Positions 44,311 to 55,510 are shown, numbered from the stretch's first letter. The stretch is 64,000 bases of DNA from Apodemus sylvaticus (GCF_947179515.1 NC_067478.1:2117501-2181500); one strand, 5' to 3'. Numbers and translations: made by a program. The notes: generated by a model not told the origin, from the sequence alone.

Positions 44311-44334
44311 TGCAGGCAAGGAAGTGGGAGTAAA

Positions 44335-44490
44335 AACACAGATGATATGCTGGTGGGAATTATAACCTAGTACAGCCAGGATAGAGATCAATATGGAAGC
44401 TCCTCATAAAACAAAAATCAGAACTACTGCATGGCCTAGCTGTGTGTACTATTCCTGGACACACCCCAGAGGGTATCTAACTCAGCGCAC
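44335..44490 (+). mobile_element. L1 3' ORF2 fragment
   Basis: GATATGCTGGTGGGAATTAT, GATAGAGATCAATATGGAAG and CTATTCCTGGACACACCCCA match the conserved L1 3' coding region in sense; stops interrupt it. Confidence 0.65.
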
Positions 44491-44832
44491 TATCTTCTGG
44501 CTTTATGATTAGAGTCTAGCTTTGTCTCCTACCTTGGAACTCAGTTCTCTGACTCGCACAGTAAAGGGATTAGACTACAACATTGTTAAGTTCCCCTCAT
44601 CTTGCTGGAGTGAAGTATATTCCTTTTGGAGAAAGTGAAAACATGAACCCATAGCAGCAAAAAATTATGAGTTTATTAAACATAGAAAAAGATAATTTTT
44701 AAATGTCGTGCCCATTTCCGTGGTGTGTATAAAGTGGTTTTGGCTAAAGCTGATAGTCAAGTCCCTCATTCCAATGTCTGTGATTCCCTAAGAACTATGA
44801 TCGCTTCCCAGCATCTCACCAAACTCTGAACA

Positions 44833-44916
44833 CTGAGAAGGCCCAGGCCTACAGAGCAGGGCGCACAGCGTGCCCTGAGAAGGCCCAGGCCTACAGAGCA
44901 GGGTGCGCAGCGCGCC
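44833..44916. repeat. 42-bp tandem duplication
   Basis: 44833-44874 and 44875-44916 differ at three positions, all C/T or A/G transitions in the 3' third. Confidence 0.97.
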
Positions 44917-46014
44917 CTCATCTTCATGTGCAGTCTCTATCTTCAGGGAAGGTGTTGCTAAACATCTACCCAAGGGCTGTCTGGTCCGTGGTAGTAAGGT
45001 GGCTTCAGATCATATCGTTTTAGCCTTGACTATGCCTGTAACAAGTATATGTTGTGCTTCAGTGAGAAAAGAAGACACACTTTCTCTGGGCACTCTTTAT
45101 TTCTCAACTAGCATACCCTGAGTAGTCCAAACCTTTTAGAAAGACTTCAACCCAGGTGTCATTTCATCAGCGGAGACCCAGCCCCCTCTACTGTGTGCTG
45201 GCTGCCATCATCAGCTCGGTGCAACATAGGTCCTCAACATCCTCAGGGAGAGCAGAGGGTCACTTAGTGTCTTCAGGTTGTCGGTGCTGTGCACACACCA
45301 CACCTTGCTTGGATGTGTAAGATGGCGTCTGGCTGTTGTTGGAGTTGCACATGCCTCCATCTCAGCTCAGAAGCATGACCTTCTTGGCCACTGGAATTGT
45401 AGGCTTCCATGATCAATATGTGCAGAATATGTGACAATACTGATATGACACCGCCCATGCTCTCACAGTCTTGTCATGTCTGTGAAAAGAACACCTCCCA
45501 AGTCCCCAGGCAACAAGGAATACGGAACAATCTACCCAGACCCTCACCAACCTGCTTCAGTGCACACAGGAACAAGTCCTGCAGGGATCCAGAGAGCTAG
45601 CCTCTGTGAACACACAGATGTGTGAGTTACACAACAAATGATGCTCCCTAAAAATATAGCTATGTAACTATGATGGAAGAGAGGGAGCAGGAGGAGAGCT
45701 GAACAAATAATGGGGATGACTATAAACCAAGCCCACAGCACGTGTCTGTGAAAATCCCACAGCACAGCCATCGTTCTGCATGGAATACACAGTAACGAAG
45801 GATATCTTCCTGAAAAGGAAGAAATAAGGGCATAGTTACAGAGGCTGTGGAGATGTGCGCGAACAAAAGGAGAAGGCACTGCAAAGCAGACACTGGGGTA
45901 ACTTCATAGTGTTATTGTATGTCTTCCTAATGCTCTGTCTGTGGGAAAATCGAAAGATGTGAGGGTGACACTGTGCTCCATTTCAGCCTGACAGGGAAAA
46001 TACACTGTTGTTGC
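44917..46014. other. No gene or named repeat recognised
   Basis: Unique-looking sequence; a 111-codon antisense frame (45544-45879) is not recognised. Confidence 0.45.
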
Positions 46015-46125
46015 AGAGAATCATGGTGGTCCTCATCACCACTTTACAAACAAGGAGACAAGCAACTGGCTCAGACCAGACAGCCGCTTAGCGGAGAGTC
46101 TAACTAGAAACCAGCCATCTCTCAT
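46015..46125 (+). mobile_element. MIR-like fragment
   Basis: CATCACCACTTTACAAACAA GGAGACAAGCAACTGGCTCA resembles the MIR core; diverged. Confidence 0.4.
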
Positions 46126-46170
46126 TACAAATTCAGCTGCCGAGCTGCTTCTGCTGAAGCATCTGTAATG

Positions 46171-46540
46171 AGGAGTGTGATATAGGTAGAGGGTGTGGTA
46201 TAGACAGAGGGATGGGGAGGGTGTGATATAGACAGGGATGGGGAGGGTGTGGTGTAGACAGAGGGATGGGGAGAGTGTGGTGTAGACAGAGGGATGAGGA
46301 GGGTGTAGTATAGAAAGAGGGATGGGGAGGGTGTGGTGTAGAAAGAGGGATGGGGAGAGTGTAGTGTAGACAGAAGGATGGGGAGAGTGTAGTGTAGACA
46401 GAGGGATGTGGAGGGTGTGGTGTAGACAGGGATGGAGAGGGTGTGGTGTAGACAGAGAACAGATGCGGAGGGTGTGGTGTAGACAGGAATGGAGAGGGTG
46501 TGGTGTAGACAGAGAACAGATGCGGAGGGTGTGGCGTAGC
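46171..46540. repeat. 28-bp minisatellite, about 13 copies
   Basis: Unit built from GAGGGATGGGGAGGGTGTG and GTGTAGACA. Near the 3' end a longer composite unit (with AGAGAACAGATGCGGAGGG) appears twice. G-rich on + strand. Open frames on both strands are artefacts. Confidence 0.95.
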
Positions 46541-46624
46541 TGGGTAGCCGGCCTGAGACTCTTTACCTCCTCATTCTTTGCCCAGCCGATCACTGAGATC
46601 TTAAACATTTATCTTTTAAAAATC

Positions 46625-46788
46625 AAAATCTGCCTGCCATGGTTCCTGAGACTTGTAATCTCTGCACTCAGGTGGCAGAGGCAGGTGGATCTCTGTGAGT
46701 TTGAGGCCATTTTGAACTTCATAGTGAGTTCCAGGACAGCTAAAGCTATATAAAAAAACCCTGTCTCAAGAACCAAAACATCAGAAAT
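46625..46788 (+). mobile_element. B1 SINE
   Basis: CTGCCATGGTTCCTGAGACT, TGTAATCTCTGCACTCAGGT, GGCAGAGGCAGGTGGATCTC, GTGAGTTCCAGGACAGCTAA and ACCCTGTCTCAAGAACC; near full length. Confidence 0.9.
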
Positions 46789-46861
46789 ACCCATCAAAAT
46801 TTATTGATATTGAATTTGAAAACATTATGCCAGGAGAAATAAAGCATTCAAAAAGACAAAT

Positions 46862-46960
46862 ACGAGGCCAGAGAGATGGCTCAGTGGGTAAAGGCACCTG
46901 CTGTCAAACCCAGTGGAGTGGGTTTAATCCCTGGGATGTACACAGTAGAAAGAGAGAAGT
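46862..46960 (+). mobile_element. B2/B4-type SINE head
   Basis: GAGGCCAGAGAGATGGCTCA GTGGGTAAAGG and a B-box-like GGGTTTAATCCCTGGGA, followed by a CA array where the tail would be. Confidence 0.65.
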
Positions 46961-46967
46961 GACTCCT

Positions 46968-47265
46968 ACACACCACACACCACACACACATATCACATAC
47001 ATATCATACACAGGCACACAAACACAGGCACACACCACATATATATACACACACACAGACACACACACACAGGCACACCACACACCACACACATATCACA
47101 CACATATTATACACAGGCGCACACACACACACACTCCCATACACACACAGAGGCACACACACACATACACTCCCATACACACACAGAGGCGCACACACAC
47201 ATATACCCCATACACACACAGAGGCACACACACACATATACCCCATACACACACAGAGGCACACA
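46968..47265. repeat. CA-rich array with ~40-bp subrepeats
   Basis: CA runs interleaved with CATATCACACAC and, in the 3' half, a recurring ACACACAGAGGCACACAC / CATACACTCCC or ATATACCCC unit (about four copies). Confidence 0.93.
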
Positions 47266-48029
47266 AACCCCGAGGCAGCTTCCACGACTGCGTGCTCTGG
47301 TTCAGACTCGCCATCTTGTTTTCTAGTCATCTCTGGCTCCATCACACAGTTCCTGGTGCCACGGGGCCTTTCACATACTTGTTTTCTACCTTAAACGCAG
47401 CCCCCATATCCCTTCTGCCTCCATGGTGTTCCCTTCTGAGAAGCTTCAGTTCTTCTAACAACACTGTTGTAGCTGCCCCGCCCCCAGCCCTCAGGGTTCC
47501 CTCTGCAGCCACTGGCATTATTGCGTGTAGTGGGTTTCTCTGATGAACGCTGGTGTTCCAGGTCACATCCTGAGCTCAGTCACAGAGGATCTGCCTTATT
47601 TTCTGCAGCAGCTACAGTGTGTGGCACAGGGCTCCCTACAAAGGGACACAGTAGTGGAGACACTTCAGCCAGTGCAGCAGGTGCTGTTGGCGCCCAGCCT
47701 CCTCCCTCCCCAGGGCCTCCTGGGATAGTGAAGACTCCCCAAGGCAGACACCAGGATCTTCAACACTTAGTATCTCTGTGATTTTCAATGATACATGTGG
47801 AGAAGCAGGAAAGGCTAAAGCTCCCAGAAATAGCCCTAGCCCCTCCCACTCATTAACTGAATGACTGAACAGCATTCTTCTTCCGCCTCCAGAGCTCTGA
47901 GCTGAGCCACTGCGTGCCCCAGTGATGGCAACACGGCCCCTGTGCTGCCTTCCCAGTCTGCCTCACTTCTCAGTCCTCAGATGTAGCTCCCTGTTACCAC
48001 CTTTCAATAAATCCAACTTCAGAGGATGT
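47266..48029. other. No gene or named repeat recognised
   Basis: The 238-codon plus frame 46827-47543 is mostly the CA array; its last third has no recognised relative. Confidence 0.45.
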
Positions 48030-48195
48030 CAGAGCAAACGTGAGCGGTAGAGGCCAGTGCACACACAGCCGGGATTCGTTCAGGGAGGCTTCATGTAGCA
48101 TCACATATGTTAGCTGGGCCGTGAACACTGGAACTGAGACTGGAACATGGAAAGAGCTCCATGCAGAGCCTTTGAGGAGAAAGCACAGGGGACAG
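48030..48195 (+). mobile_element. L2/MIR-like fragment
   Basis: GAACTGAGACTGGAACATGG AAAGAGCTCCATGCAGAGCC and AGCACAGGGGACAGGCAGC resemble L2 3' text. Weak. Confidence 0.35.
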
Positions 48196-48834
48196 GCAGC
48201 TAATGTTGGATTCCTTCCCACCCCAGGGAAACAGCGACATTTCTGCTCTAACAAGCTGCCCTTGGCTTGCTTTGAGAATTCTCTTTCCCTCTCAGGACAT
48301 GACCTTCCTCTCCAAACTGGTGAATTTTAAAGCATTGGTGAGATCACTAACTGTCTAAGCCACATGGGCATTACCGGTGTTCTTACTATTTTTGCTTTAA
48401 CAAAATGTCTTTTTCACAATCCAGGATCAGGTATTTGATGGAAGCACAAAGTATATTAAGGAGACTTGTCTCCAACTGACAAAATCAAGCCAAGAGCTGG
48501 CAGTGTCTCCTGAGGACCAAGAGGGGATGGTGAGGGCAAGCCAAAGAACAGGACAGAGGCCTCCTTGCCAACCCCAGAATCCTTCAGAATGTCAGTTAGG
48601 AGACTGCCCCCTCCAGCTTGGCTGTGGACCAACCAGATTCTATCACACTGGAAGAACCTCTTAGACGTGGATAAGGCAAAGCCAGTGAGCTTTCCCCTTC
48701 ACTTTGACTGATATTAACACACATGCCTCGTTGGAGGTTGTGTGGTCTGAGATTGCACATTACAGAAGTCCTGAACACTGGAAGACACCCTAAATGGTGG
48801 ATAAATTAAGGAAAACTGGCCCAGACTGCAATGG
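48196..48834. other. No gene or named repeat recognised
   Basis: Unique-looking sequence without a frame over 100 codons. Confidence 0.45.
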
Positions 48835-48940
48835 TTCATCTTCATTGACAGCTTAACTGGATTTAAAATTACTATGGAAACACATTTCTGGGTGTGTCTG
48901 TGAGAATGTTTCCTCCTCAGTTAAATCTTTCTGGAAACAC
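48835..48940 (+). mobile_element. Rodent dispersed repeat, type R relative, truncated
   Basis: GGTTCATCTTCATTGACAGC, ACTATGGAAACACATTTCTG and GTGTGTCTGTGAGAATGTTT are the 5' end of a relative of the type-R family. Confidence 0.6.
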
Positions 48941-49074
48941 AACGACTGAGCAGTCTGTATACCTTCCAAGCTTTGCAGGTATTAGTCGAATTTGCTTTAC
49001 CTTGGTGATTGTACTTTGATACAATGTGTTCAGATCAGAACCTCCAGATAAAGGACTAAAACAATTGTGAAGGC

Positions 49075-49440
49075 TTATATTAGTTACTTGTATCACTATG
49101 GCCAAAGTGCTTGAGACAATTTCAGGAGAACAGTTATCTTAGCTCATAGTTTCAGGGAGTTGGATCCTCATTTGCTTGTCTCCATATGCCTGGGCAAACT
49201 TCGTGGTTGGAGAGCATGTGGCTCACAGGCAGATGGGAACAGAAGGGAACGCCTGCACTCAGTTCAATCACTTCCTCCTTTTATTGTCTTGAGGCTTCTA
49301 GCCCACAGAACAGTGTCATTCACACATTCCCCATTCAGTCAGTCCTCTCTAGAAACACCCTCACAGACACACCCAAAATTGTGCCGCGCTAATCTCCCAG
49401 GTTACTCTAAATCCAGTCAAGTTGACACTGTGATTTTCAC
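49075..49440 (-). mobile_element. Rodent dispersed repeat, type R relative, antisense
   Basis: TTATATTAGTTACTTGTATC, TCATAGTTTCAGGGAGTTGG, GAAACACCCTCACAGACACA and AATCCAGTCAAGTTGACACT in antisense family order. Confidence 0.6.
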
Positions 49441-51057
49441 AAGGCTGATAAAATTGCACAGTGGTAAGGGTCCCTGACTAAAGGGGATCCTGGGGGAAGG
49501 ACCGAGTGGCTCAGTGGGTACAGGTGCTTGCTCAGAAATCTCAACAAGTAGATGCCAGTCGATGTCAAAGCCAGTTGAAAACAATAGACTGTAGAAAAAA
49601 GCCCTCCCTCTCTCTACCCTCCCCCTCCTTCCTTTCTCTTGCTTCTGAAACATCTTCATTTGGAAGTACTCCCCAATTCTGACAGGTCCTCCCCAGAGGC
49701 TAACAAGTACACTGCCCCAAAGGCTTATTCTACCTGCCACGTGTAGCAAACCCGTCAACAACATCCTCTTTATGACCGGAAGAGCTTTGGTGGCATGGTA
49801 TGCTTGGTGAGTAGCCACAGCAGGCTGGCCAGCTCTGCTCTCACCCCAGAACCCCTTGCTATGCCCTCCGCCCTGGAGATAAAGAGCCATGGACTCCGTT
49901 TTCGGGGCTCTTTACAGACAGGAGTCTCCCTGAGATGCGGGCTCTGCCAAGCACATGCACTCTGTGACTCAGATGAAGGAAGAGCACTCTGTGAGATGGC
50001 ACCTGCATGTGGAATGGTGTCCGAGGACACTGACCTTGTCGCCAGATGGCATGGTTTTTGGATGTGGCTTGGACATTGTCATCAGAGCAGACCCTAGATG
50101 CAGAGTCTGTTCCTGCTCATCTTAGTGAGCCCACATGTCACCGAATGTTCCTTCACACGTATTGTTCTGCTCAAGCTAGCCAGGGTAGACACATTGCCTG
50201 AAACTAAGATCCCTCTGAGACAGGACAAAGGTTGAGGCCTGAAGGGCCCGGGGCTCAGTTATGTGAAGCTTCCGCAGAGCAGCATGATCTTCTATGAGAC
50301 CAAGAGAAGAGATTGTTGCTTTTAAACCACCAAGAGCCAAATAAGGAGGGCGGGAAGAAGAGTAAGAATGCAGGCAGCACAGACAGGGGCTGAGGGAAGC
50401 AGGAGGCCACAGAGCCCTCTTCATGGTTGCAGGTAAATGGTGCCTAATCCAGGCATGATCTGCCTTGGGGTGAGTGGCACTGTTCCAACTCTCTGTGTCA
50501 GTTCCTCGGTACAATCTGTTTGATCTTTTCAGGTGTGTGTGTGTGAGAGAGAGAGGGGGGGGGCTAGTTTGGATGAGTTTGCAATTACAACCACGTGGGT
50601 GAAGCCCACTGAAGTTCTGGAATGGCTTTGTGGTCAACTGGGCCAAAGAAAGAGAAGGAGTGGGGAGGGTCCCTTAATATATAACCCACCCCCATCCCCA
50701 TCCCGGTTCCATGTGACATTTAGGTCATCCTGTCAGAAGTGTCAAAATTTCCATTTCCCAAGTGAGAAATCCAGCAGTTTCGGTCAGATCCACCTGATGT
50801 CAAGTCTGAACTCCAATACTGTCCTCCTAAACTCACTCATAACACCCCGCCAGTTTGGTCGTAAAGCCAAATGGTAGTGCCCAGAAAGAGCATAGGACAG
50901 ATGTAAGATACCTGAGGAGGAAGCCTGGTAGGGGAGGAGAGACCCATCGGCTCAGGTTTCAGGGGAGACGATCCGAAGTTAGCTGAGCCACTAAAGCCTT
51001 CCGTGACGACCATGAACAGCTCTGTTCAGTCTTTGTGCTTGTCTGCAGTGACTACAT
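49441..51057. other. No gene recognised; short GT/GA/G tract at 50533-50568
   Basis: A faint ID-like head lies at 49495-49570 and a compound TG-AG-G microsatellite at 50533-50568. Frames of up to 157 codons show no domain. Confidence 0.4.
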
Positions 51058-51205
51058 TTCTGTTAGAGGTGGCTGCGGAGGCCAGAAGAGGACTTCCGAT
51101 TCCGAGGAGCTGGAGCTACAAGCGGTTTTGAGCTGCCAGACACAGGTTCTAGGAACCAAACCAGAAGAGCAGTAAGTGCCCTTAACCACTGAGCCACCTT
51201 TTTAA
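51058..51205 (-). mobile_element. B3/B2-type SINE, antisense, beside the promoter
   Basis: GGAGGCCAGAAGAGGACTTC, GTTCTAGGAACCAAACCAGA and TGCCCTTAACCACTGAGCCA. It ends about 180 bases upstream of the ZNF143-type motif and is the nearest repeat to the CpG island. Confidence 0.7.
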
Positions 51206-51384
51206 CCACTTTATGAGTCTTATAAGCATGTAAAGGTATGGATTTAATTTTCTCTAACAGATTACATATGGATACTGCTGTATCTTGTATTTAAATTTAT
51301 CATCAGAACTCTAATAATTGGGTAAACAGAACACCAAGTAGAGCTTCTGGTCTTCCCAAGCTCGCTCATGCGGCTCGCTTGAAA

Positions 51385-51403
51385 ACTACAATTCCCAGGA
51401 TTC
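51385..51403 (+). promoter_or_regulatory. ZNF143/THAP11 (SBS-type) motif
   Basis: ACTACAATTCCCAGGATTC matches the long ACTACAATTCCCAG core of the composite element bound by ZNF143 and THAP11/HCF-1 at many CpG-island promoters. Only the 3' half (normally ATGC) deviates. It lies at the upstream edge of the island. Confidence 0.75.
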
Positions 51404-51426
51404 TGTGAGCCGAAAGTGGTGATCCT

Positions 51427-51436
51427 GGCCAATGTC
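51427..51436 (+). promoter_or_regulatory. CCAAT box (NF-Y type)
   Basis: GGCCAATGTC fits the NF-Y core RRCCAAT. It sits about 40 bases downstream of the ZNF143-type motif and 30 bases upstream of the NRF1 site. Confidence 0.55.
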
Positions 51437-51457
51437 CGAGAGGCGGGTCCGGAGGCC

Positions 51458-51469
51458 CGCGCACGCGCT
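51458..51469 (+). promoter_or_regulatory. NRF1 site
   Basis: CGCGCACGCGCT matches the NRF1 consensus YGCGCAYGCGCR at 11 of 12 positions. It is the last recognisable element before the presumed transcription start. Confidence 0.65.
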
Positions 51470-51479
51470 CCGTTCCCGA

Positions 51480-51609
51480 GTTTGAGCTCGCCAGCAGGGC
51501 CAGCACACCGGGAGCACCTGCGACACCCGGCCCGCAGGTGGGCAGCGCGGGGTCTGTGGTGCAGTTGGGCCCCGGACTTGGAGCGAACGGGGCGCAGAGC
51601 CGGCTTCGG
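51480..51609 (+). other. Pomgnt2: Inferred non-coding first exon of Pomgnt2
   Basis: Inference only. Two good donors follow the promoter elements: GCAG/GTGGGC with GT at 51537-51538, and TCGG/GTGAGG with GT at 51610-51611. The second fits the donor consensus better and sets the end given here. The 5' end is a guess placed just after the NRF1 site. No ATG-initiated Pomgnt2 reading frame is needed here because the protein starts in the downstream exon. Confidence 0.4.
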
Positions 51610-52734
51610 GTGAGGCTCTGGACCCGGATGGGCTTGGTGCCCGGCCCTGGGCTGCAGGGGAGGCCGGCGGGCTTGCGGGACCTAGGACGGTAGACGCCGC
51701 CTGCAGCAGGCTCCGGGGTGGGAGGGGTGGGCCTGAACAGCCCGGCCCCGGATGGCGCACTGGGCCTTTCAGCTGGAGCCTACTCTGCTGCTGACAGCGG
51801 AGACGCACATGCTAGTGCCTGGGAAAGAATGGTGCACATTCGGCACAGGTGGCGTGAAGCTAGGAGAGATGAGCAGTGGCAGCCTGGGCTGCGCCAGCCA
51901 GCTGCGTTTAAAGCGGCGCCTGGGTCGGCCTGTTGCTGACCCTTAGGCAGTTGGGGTTCTGTAGGGAAACCCCTGGGCTATCGGAGTTTGTCTGTTTGAC
52001 AATGCGGGGGTGAAGTGGGGTGGAGGGAGCCACTGACGGACGACCCTGGTGGGCTTGCCTGTAGGAACCCGTCTTCCCATCGTAGGGTCCGGGGTCAAAG
52101 TTTGGGACCTTCCACCTTCTTGAACCATGCTTCAGGCGGGAGCAGCCAGTACCTCCGACCTTATGCCCGCCAGCCCCCGGAGCCTGCTGATGCAGATGAT
52201 TTTAGGCTTATGGGACAGGTGAATATCAGCACAGTTCATTTTCCATTGTGGGCTGTTCCAGGCAATGGAAAAATCTTGGCTCCTTTACCGGGCCATGTAC
52301 CCTTAAGTAACCCATTCACTTTCTCTGTTTCTTCCTCCATCCTCTGTAAGACAGAGTGAGGAAAAAACCTCCTTTGAAGAGTTGCAGTGAGGATTCCATG
52401 AGGTAATGCTGGCGAAGCTTTCTGTCTGGGTTCTGAACACAGTGGCTGCATCAGGTATTAGGATGCACGTCCACCAACTGCATAGAAAAGGAAAGGTTGG
52501 CGTTCCGGTTCCCGGTCCTGTCTTTTCCACAGACTGGCGGCTCTCGGGCTTCTAGGATCAGCCCCCGCCCTTTCACATGAAGGATCGGAGTTCCAACTGG
52601 TGACAGAGTTAGGAGAGAATCACGGGTGAGAGCTGAGAGCCCCTGAGGGCCTTGGGAAGGGAGGGAGCCGGTGAGTGGATTCACCCTGGCAGAGTGTCAT
52701 CCTGGTGTGCTGCACAGTCAGTGCTGTCAGTGTT

Positions 52735-52905
52735 TTGTTTGTTTGCTGAGGATGAATTCAGAGCCTTTTGCGTGCTGAGCAAACATTACACTATACCCCG
52801 GTCTCTCCTCTTTGCTTCGGTTCACAGTTTCATTAAGTTTCCCCGGCACACCTAAACTAAGATCTTCCTGCCTCATCCTCTCCAGTAGCTGGGACGGCAG
52901 GCCAA
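52735..52905 (-). mobile_element. B4-like fragment, antisense, diverged
   Basis: GAGGATGAATTCAGAGCCTT TTGCGTGCTGAGCAAACATT fits an antisense ID-like head and GATCTTCCTGCCTCATCCTC a B1-like half. Confidence 0.45.
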
Positions 52906-53451
52906 GCTGACAGCATGTTTTTAACCAACCTTGGACTTCTGGTTGGCAAGTTCTTGCTTTCTGAAATAGCAGTAATAAGCAAAGGCTTGTGGAGAATACC
53001 GAAAGAGCCAGAATATTAAATTACTCAACACTCTGTTCCCCAGAGGCCTTGTCAGTCACCTCAGCGTGGTTGTCAGGAGAGACACGCTCCCTCCGGAAAT
53101 GCTAAAATGATCCCCAGGGTTTTTCAAGTTGGGTGAGAGATACGGGAGGAGGAATGCAGACGTGCTACCATGGGCTTTGCAGGTGGGCTTGAGTTCGAAC
53201 TTCAGCCCCATCCCATAATTGTAATGAACAATACATATAGCAGTCCCAAGCATATGCCCTGTAGTGGGTTTTGTAATACGTACTTTAGGTTGTAGAGGGA
53301 TGAGATTGAATATGCAGAGCTTAGTGTGCTGCCTGGACACGGTGAGGGTCAGTAAGTGGGTTTTTATATCGCCGTGGTCTTACAGAGTAGGAAAATTGCC
53401 AGGCATAGAGCTTCGCTTCTGTTGGATCACTGGGCCCACAAACCTGGAACC

Positions 53452-53476
53452 TCCCCCCCTCTCCCCCCCCCCCCAG
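53452..53476. repeat. C-rich homopolymer tract
   Basis: CCCCCCTCTCCCCCCCCCCC-like run of C with two T. Confidence 0.9.
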
Positions 53477-54454
53477 GAATAATAGTGTGAGTGTAAGCGG
53501 AGGTCTGGAGCAGTTACAGACTAGTATTGTTTAGTTGCTGAGCAGCAGGGCTGGGACTCACCTGATGGTTGCGGTCTCCTCTGCTGCTTCTGTGCCCTAC
53601 AGCCCTGGGACCCAGTTAGGACGCGTGGCAGGCATTCCTGTGTTACAGTGGGATCTGAGCGACACGTTTGGGTTAAAGCTTGACTCCACCTATCCTGTTG
53701 TCCCATGATGGTAATACGGAAGGAGGTGGTCCCCAGGGGAGGCCTTGCGGGTGGATGAGTCTGCAGCCTGGGAAGGACCTAAAGGCTTGCTTTGGGGGCC
53801 GGGGAGGGGAACCCTTGTTTATCTGCTGGGAAAAAAATGGGAGCCACATGCATCTCGGGCAGAACCCCGCTTTGGGAGCAGAGGTTTTTGGGTGTGAGTT
53901 GAGGGAGCCCTGTGCTAAGTCCCCATGCAACCACTATATCCTTGGCTGCCCGAGAGACCTCACTTATAAAGACTAGGGAGAATTCACTTTCAAGGGTTCT
54001 TTTAGTTCTAAAAGATGGTGGTTTTGTAATTGTGTATTGATGGCTTAACCTCAGCCCAGCACCGAGGCAGTGGGCATAATTGTCCCCCCAGCTTGCTACC
54101 CTGACTCTTTACAGTGAGACAGTAGCCACAGCTTCCTCAGCCGCCAGCCACAGCCAGGTGTTTCCTCTGCCTGGCTGGACAAGAGTAATTACAGCAAGAT
54201 GCCTTGAGCTGCTGAGTTACCGCTGAAGACCTGTGGGGTGTGTTTCCAGAGCCTTCCACCTCTGCTCTGCCATTGAGTCAGAAAACCTCACTGCTGTGAA
54301 TTCTGCCCTGCTCCCCTGGAGATTCTGTCAGATACGATGACAGCTGGGTATGCATGGGACTTCAAAAATGACCCTTGGAGCCAGAGTTATCCTGGCAACC
54401 TCGATTGGGCTATATGGCCTGAAGGCGCAACTCTCATATTAAGAGAAAACTAAG

Positions 54455-54530
54455 GTCTGGGGCTGTAGTTCCGTGGTTTGCCTAGGTCATACGTTCAATC
54501 CCCAGCACCACCACAGGGAGTTGGGACTCC
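54455..54530 (+). mobile_element. ID-type SINE
   Basis: GGGGCTGTAGTTCCGTGGTT TGCCTAGGTC and GTTCAATCCCCAGCACCACC; both box regions are recognisable. Confidence 0.65.
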
Positions 54531-55369
54531 CCCCAGGTCATGCCTCAGCAGATGAGGCGAGGCGTTAGTCAAATTGACCTTACCCCTTTGAAGTAGAGAG
54601 CAGCAGTCTCTCCCTGATCTGGCCAGGACATAGATGAATCTTTAATTTTTCTCTGGCTTCTCCCATTCTTGCCAGTACCGCCCCCAGGCCCAGTGTATCT
54701 ACAGGCCAGCCAGGTCGTCCACAGTCTGTGGTGACAGGAGTTGGTGTGGCCTGGTGCAGCAGGCAGGCGTCCTTGCCGAGCAGCGAGCACTTGAGCCTGA
54801 GTCACGCCTCCGGAAGGAGGTCATGACCCTGGCCTGCCAAATGGATCTGTCCCGGTGTTGACATTATAGTGTGGGCTTTCTGTGGATTGCCAGCTCACTG
54901 GTGATGAACCCCCAGGGGCCTCAGTGGAGGGCACAGCCTGAGGTGGCATCAGGAGCTACCTACACTGTGTGGGAGGCTGATGCAGCAGCTGTTCTGAGGG
55001 CCTAGAGAAGCTGTCCAGGCTCCTCTCAGGAGGCCTTCTCCTCTGGCCAGCAGGATGATGGTACCGCCAGTGTCCCTCATGGGTCTGTTCAGCCTACCTT
55101 CCTCTTGCCTGGCCTTACCTTACACTGTTTCCTCACTACAAGCAATGGTGTCTACGTAGGCCTGGGGTAGCTTTTCTAGAAAGTTTCAAGAGTGGACACT
55201 GTCCGTCTGCGCTGTCCCGGAACTTCAGCTTGAAGGCCAAGTTAGCAAAGCCAGAATCAGCAGCTCCGAGCCTTTAGTAGTGGGTGGGCATCCAGGCTGC
55301 ATAGGGAAACTCACTCAGAGGATTGCAGAGCTTGGTAATGATGTCAGAACAATCTCACATCGAAACTGA

Positions 55370-55510
55370 GAACACGGCAGAATCATCTGGAACTTTTATT
55401 AAAACATGGGTTCTTAGGCCCGACTGAAAGAATCTGTGTCATCTGTATGTGGGCCACATGCATAGAAAGAACTGCACCCCTCCTCTACAGCAAGCTCTAG
55501 AGCCCCATAG
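55370..55510 (+). mobile_element. MER5A-like fragment
   Basis: GGCAGAATCATCTGGAACTT TTATTAAAACATGGGTTCTT AGGCCC matches the left half of MER5A; the right half is decayed. Confidence 0.55.

Larger units (their letters stand above)
51361..51770 (+). promoter_or_regulatory. CpG-island promoter of Pomgnt2
   Basis: By hand count about 38 CpG dinucleotides fall in ~400 bases, against very few in the flanking kilobases; moderately CpG-rich DNA continues to about 52190. There is no TATA box. A ZNF143/THAP11-type motif, a CCAAT box and an NRF1 site occur in 5' to 3' order within 85 bases, a common housekeeping-promoter layout. It is the only CpG island in the window and lies 12 kb upstream of the Pomgnt2 coding exon on the matching strand, so I assign it to that gene. 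An antisense transcript from the same island is possible. Confidence 0.85.

Noticed and set aside
46036..46608. 190-codon antisense frame with TLHIPL-type repeats
   Set aside because: Covers the 28-bp minisatellite; composition follows the repeat.
46827..47543. 238-codon plus frame
   Set aside because: Starts in a SINE, crosses a CA array and only then enters unique DNA; no family signature.
1..51000. Exons of Snrk or another neighbour
   Set aside because: No kinase or other recognisable coding text was seen on either strand; the stretch looks intergenic.
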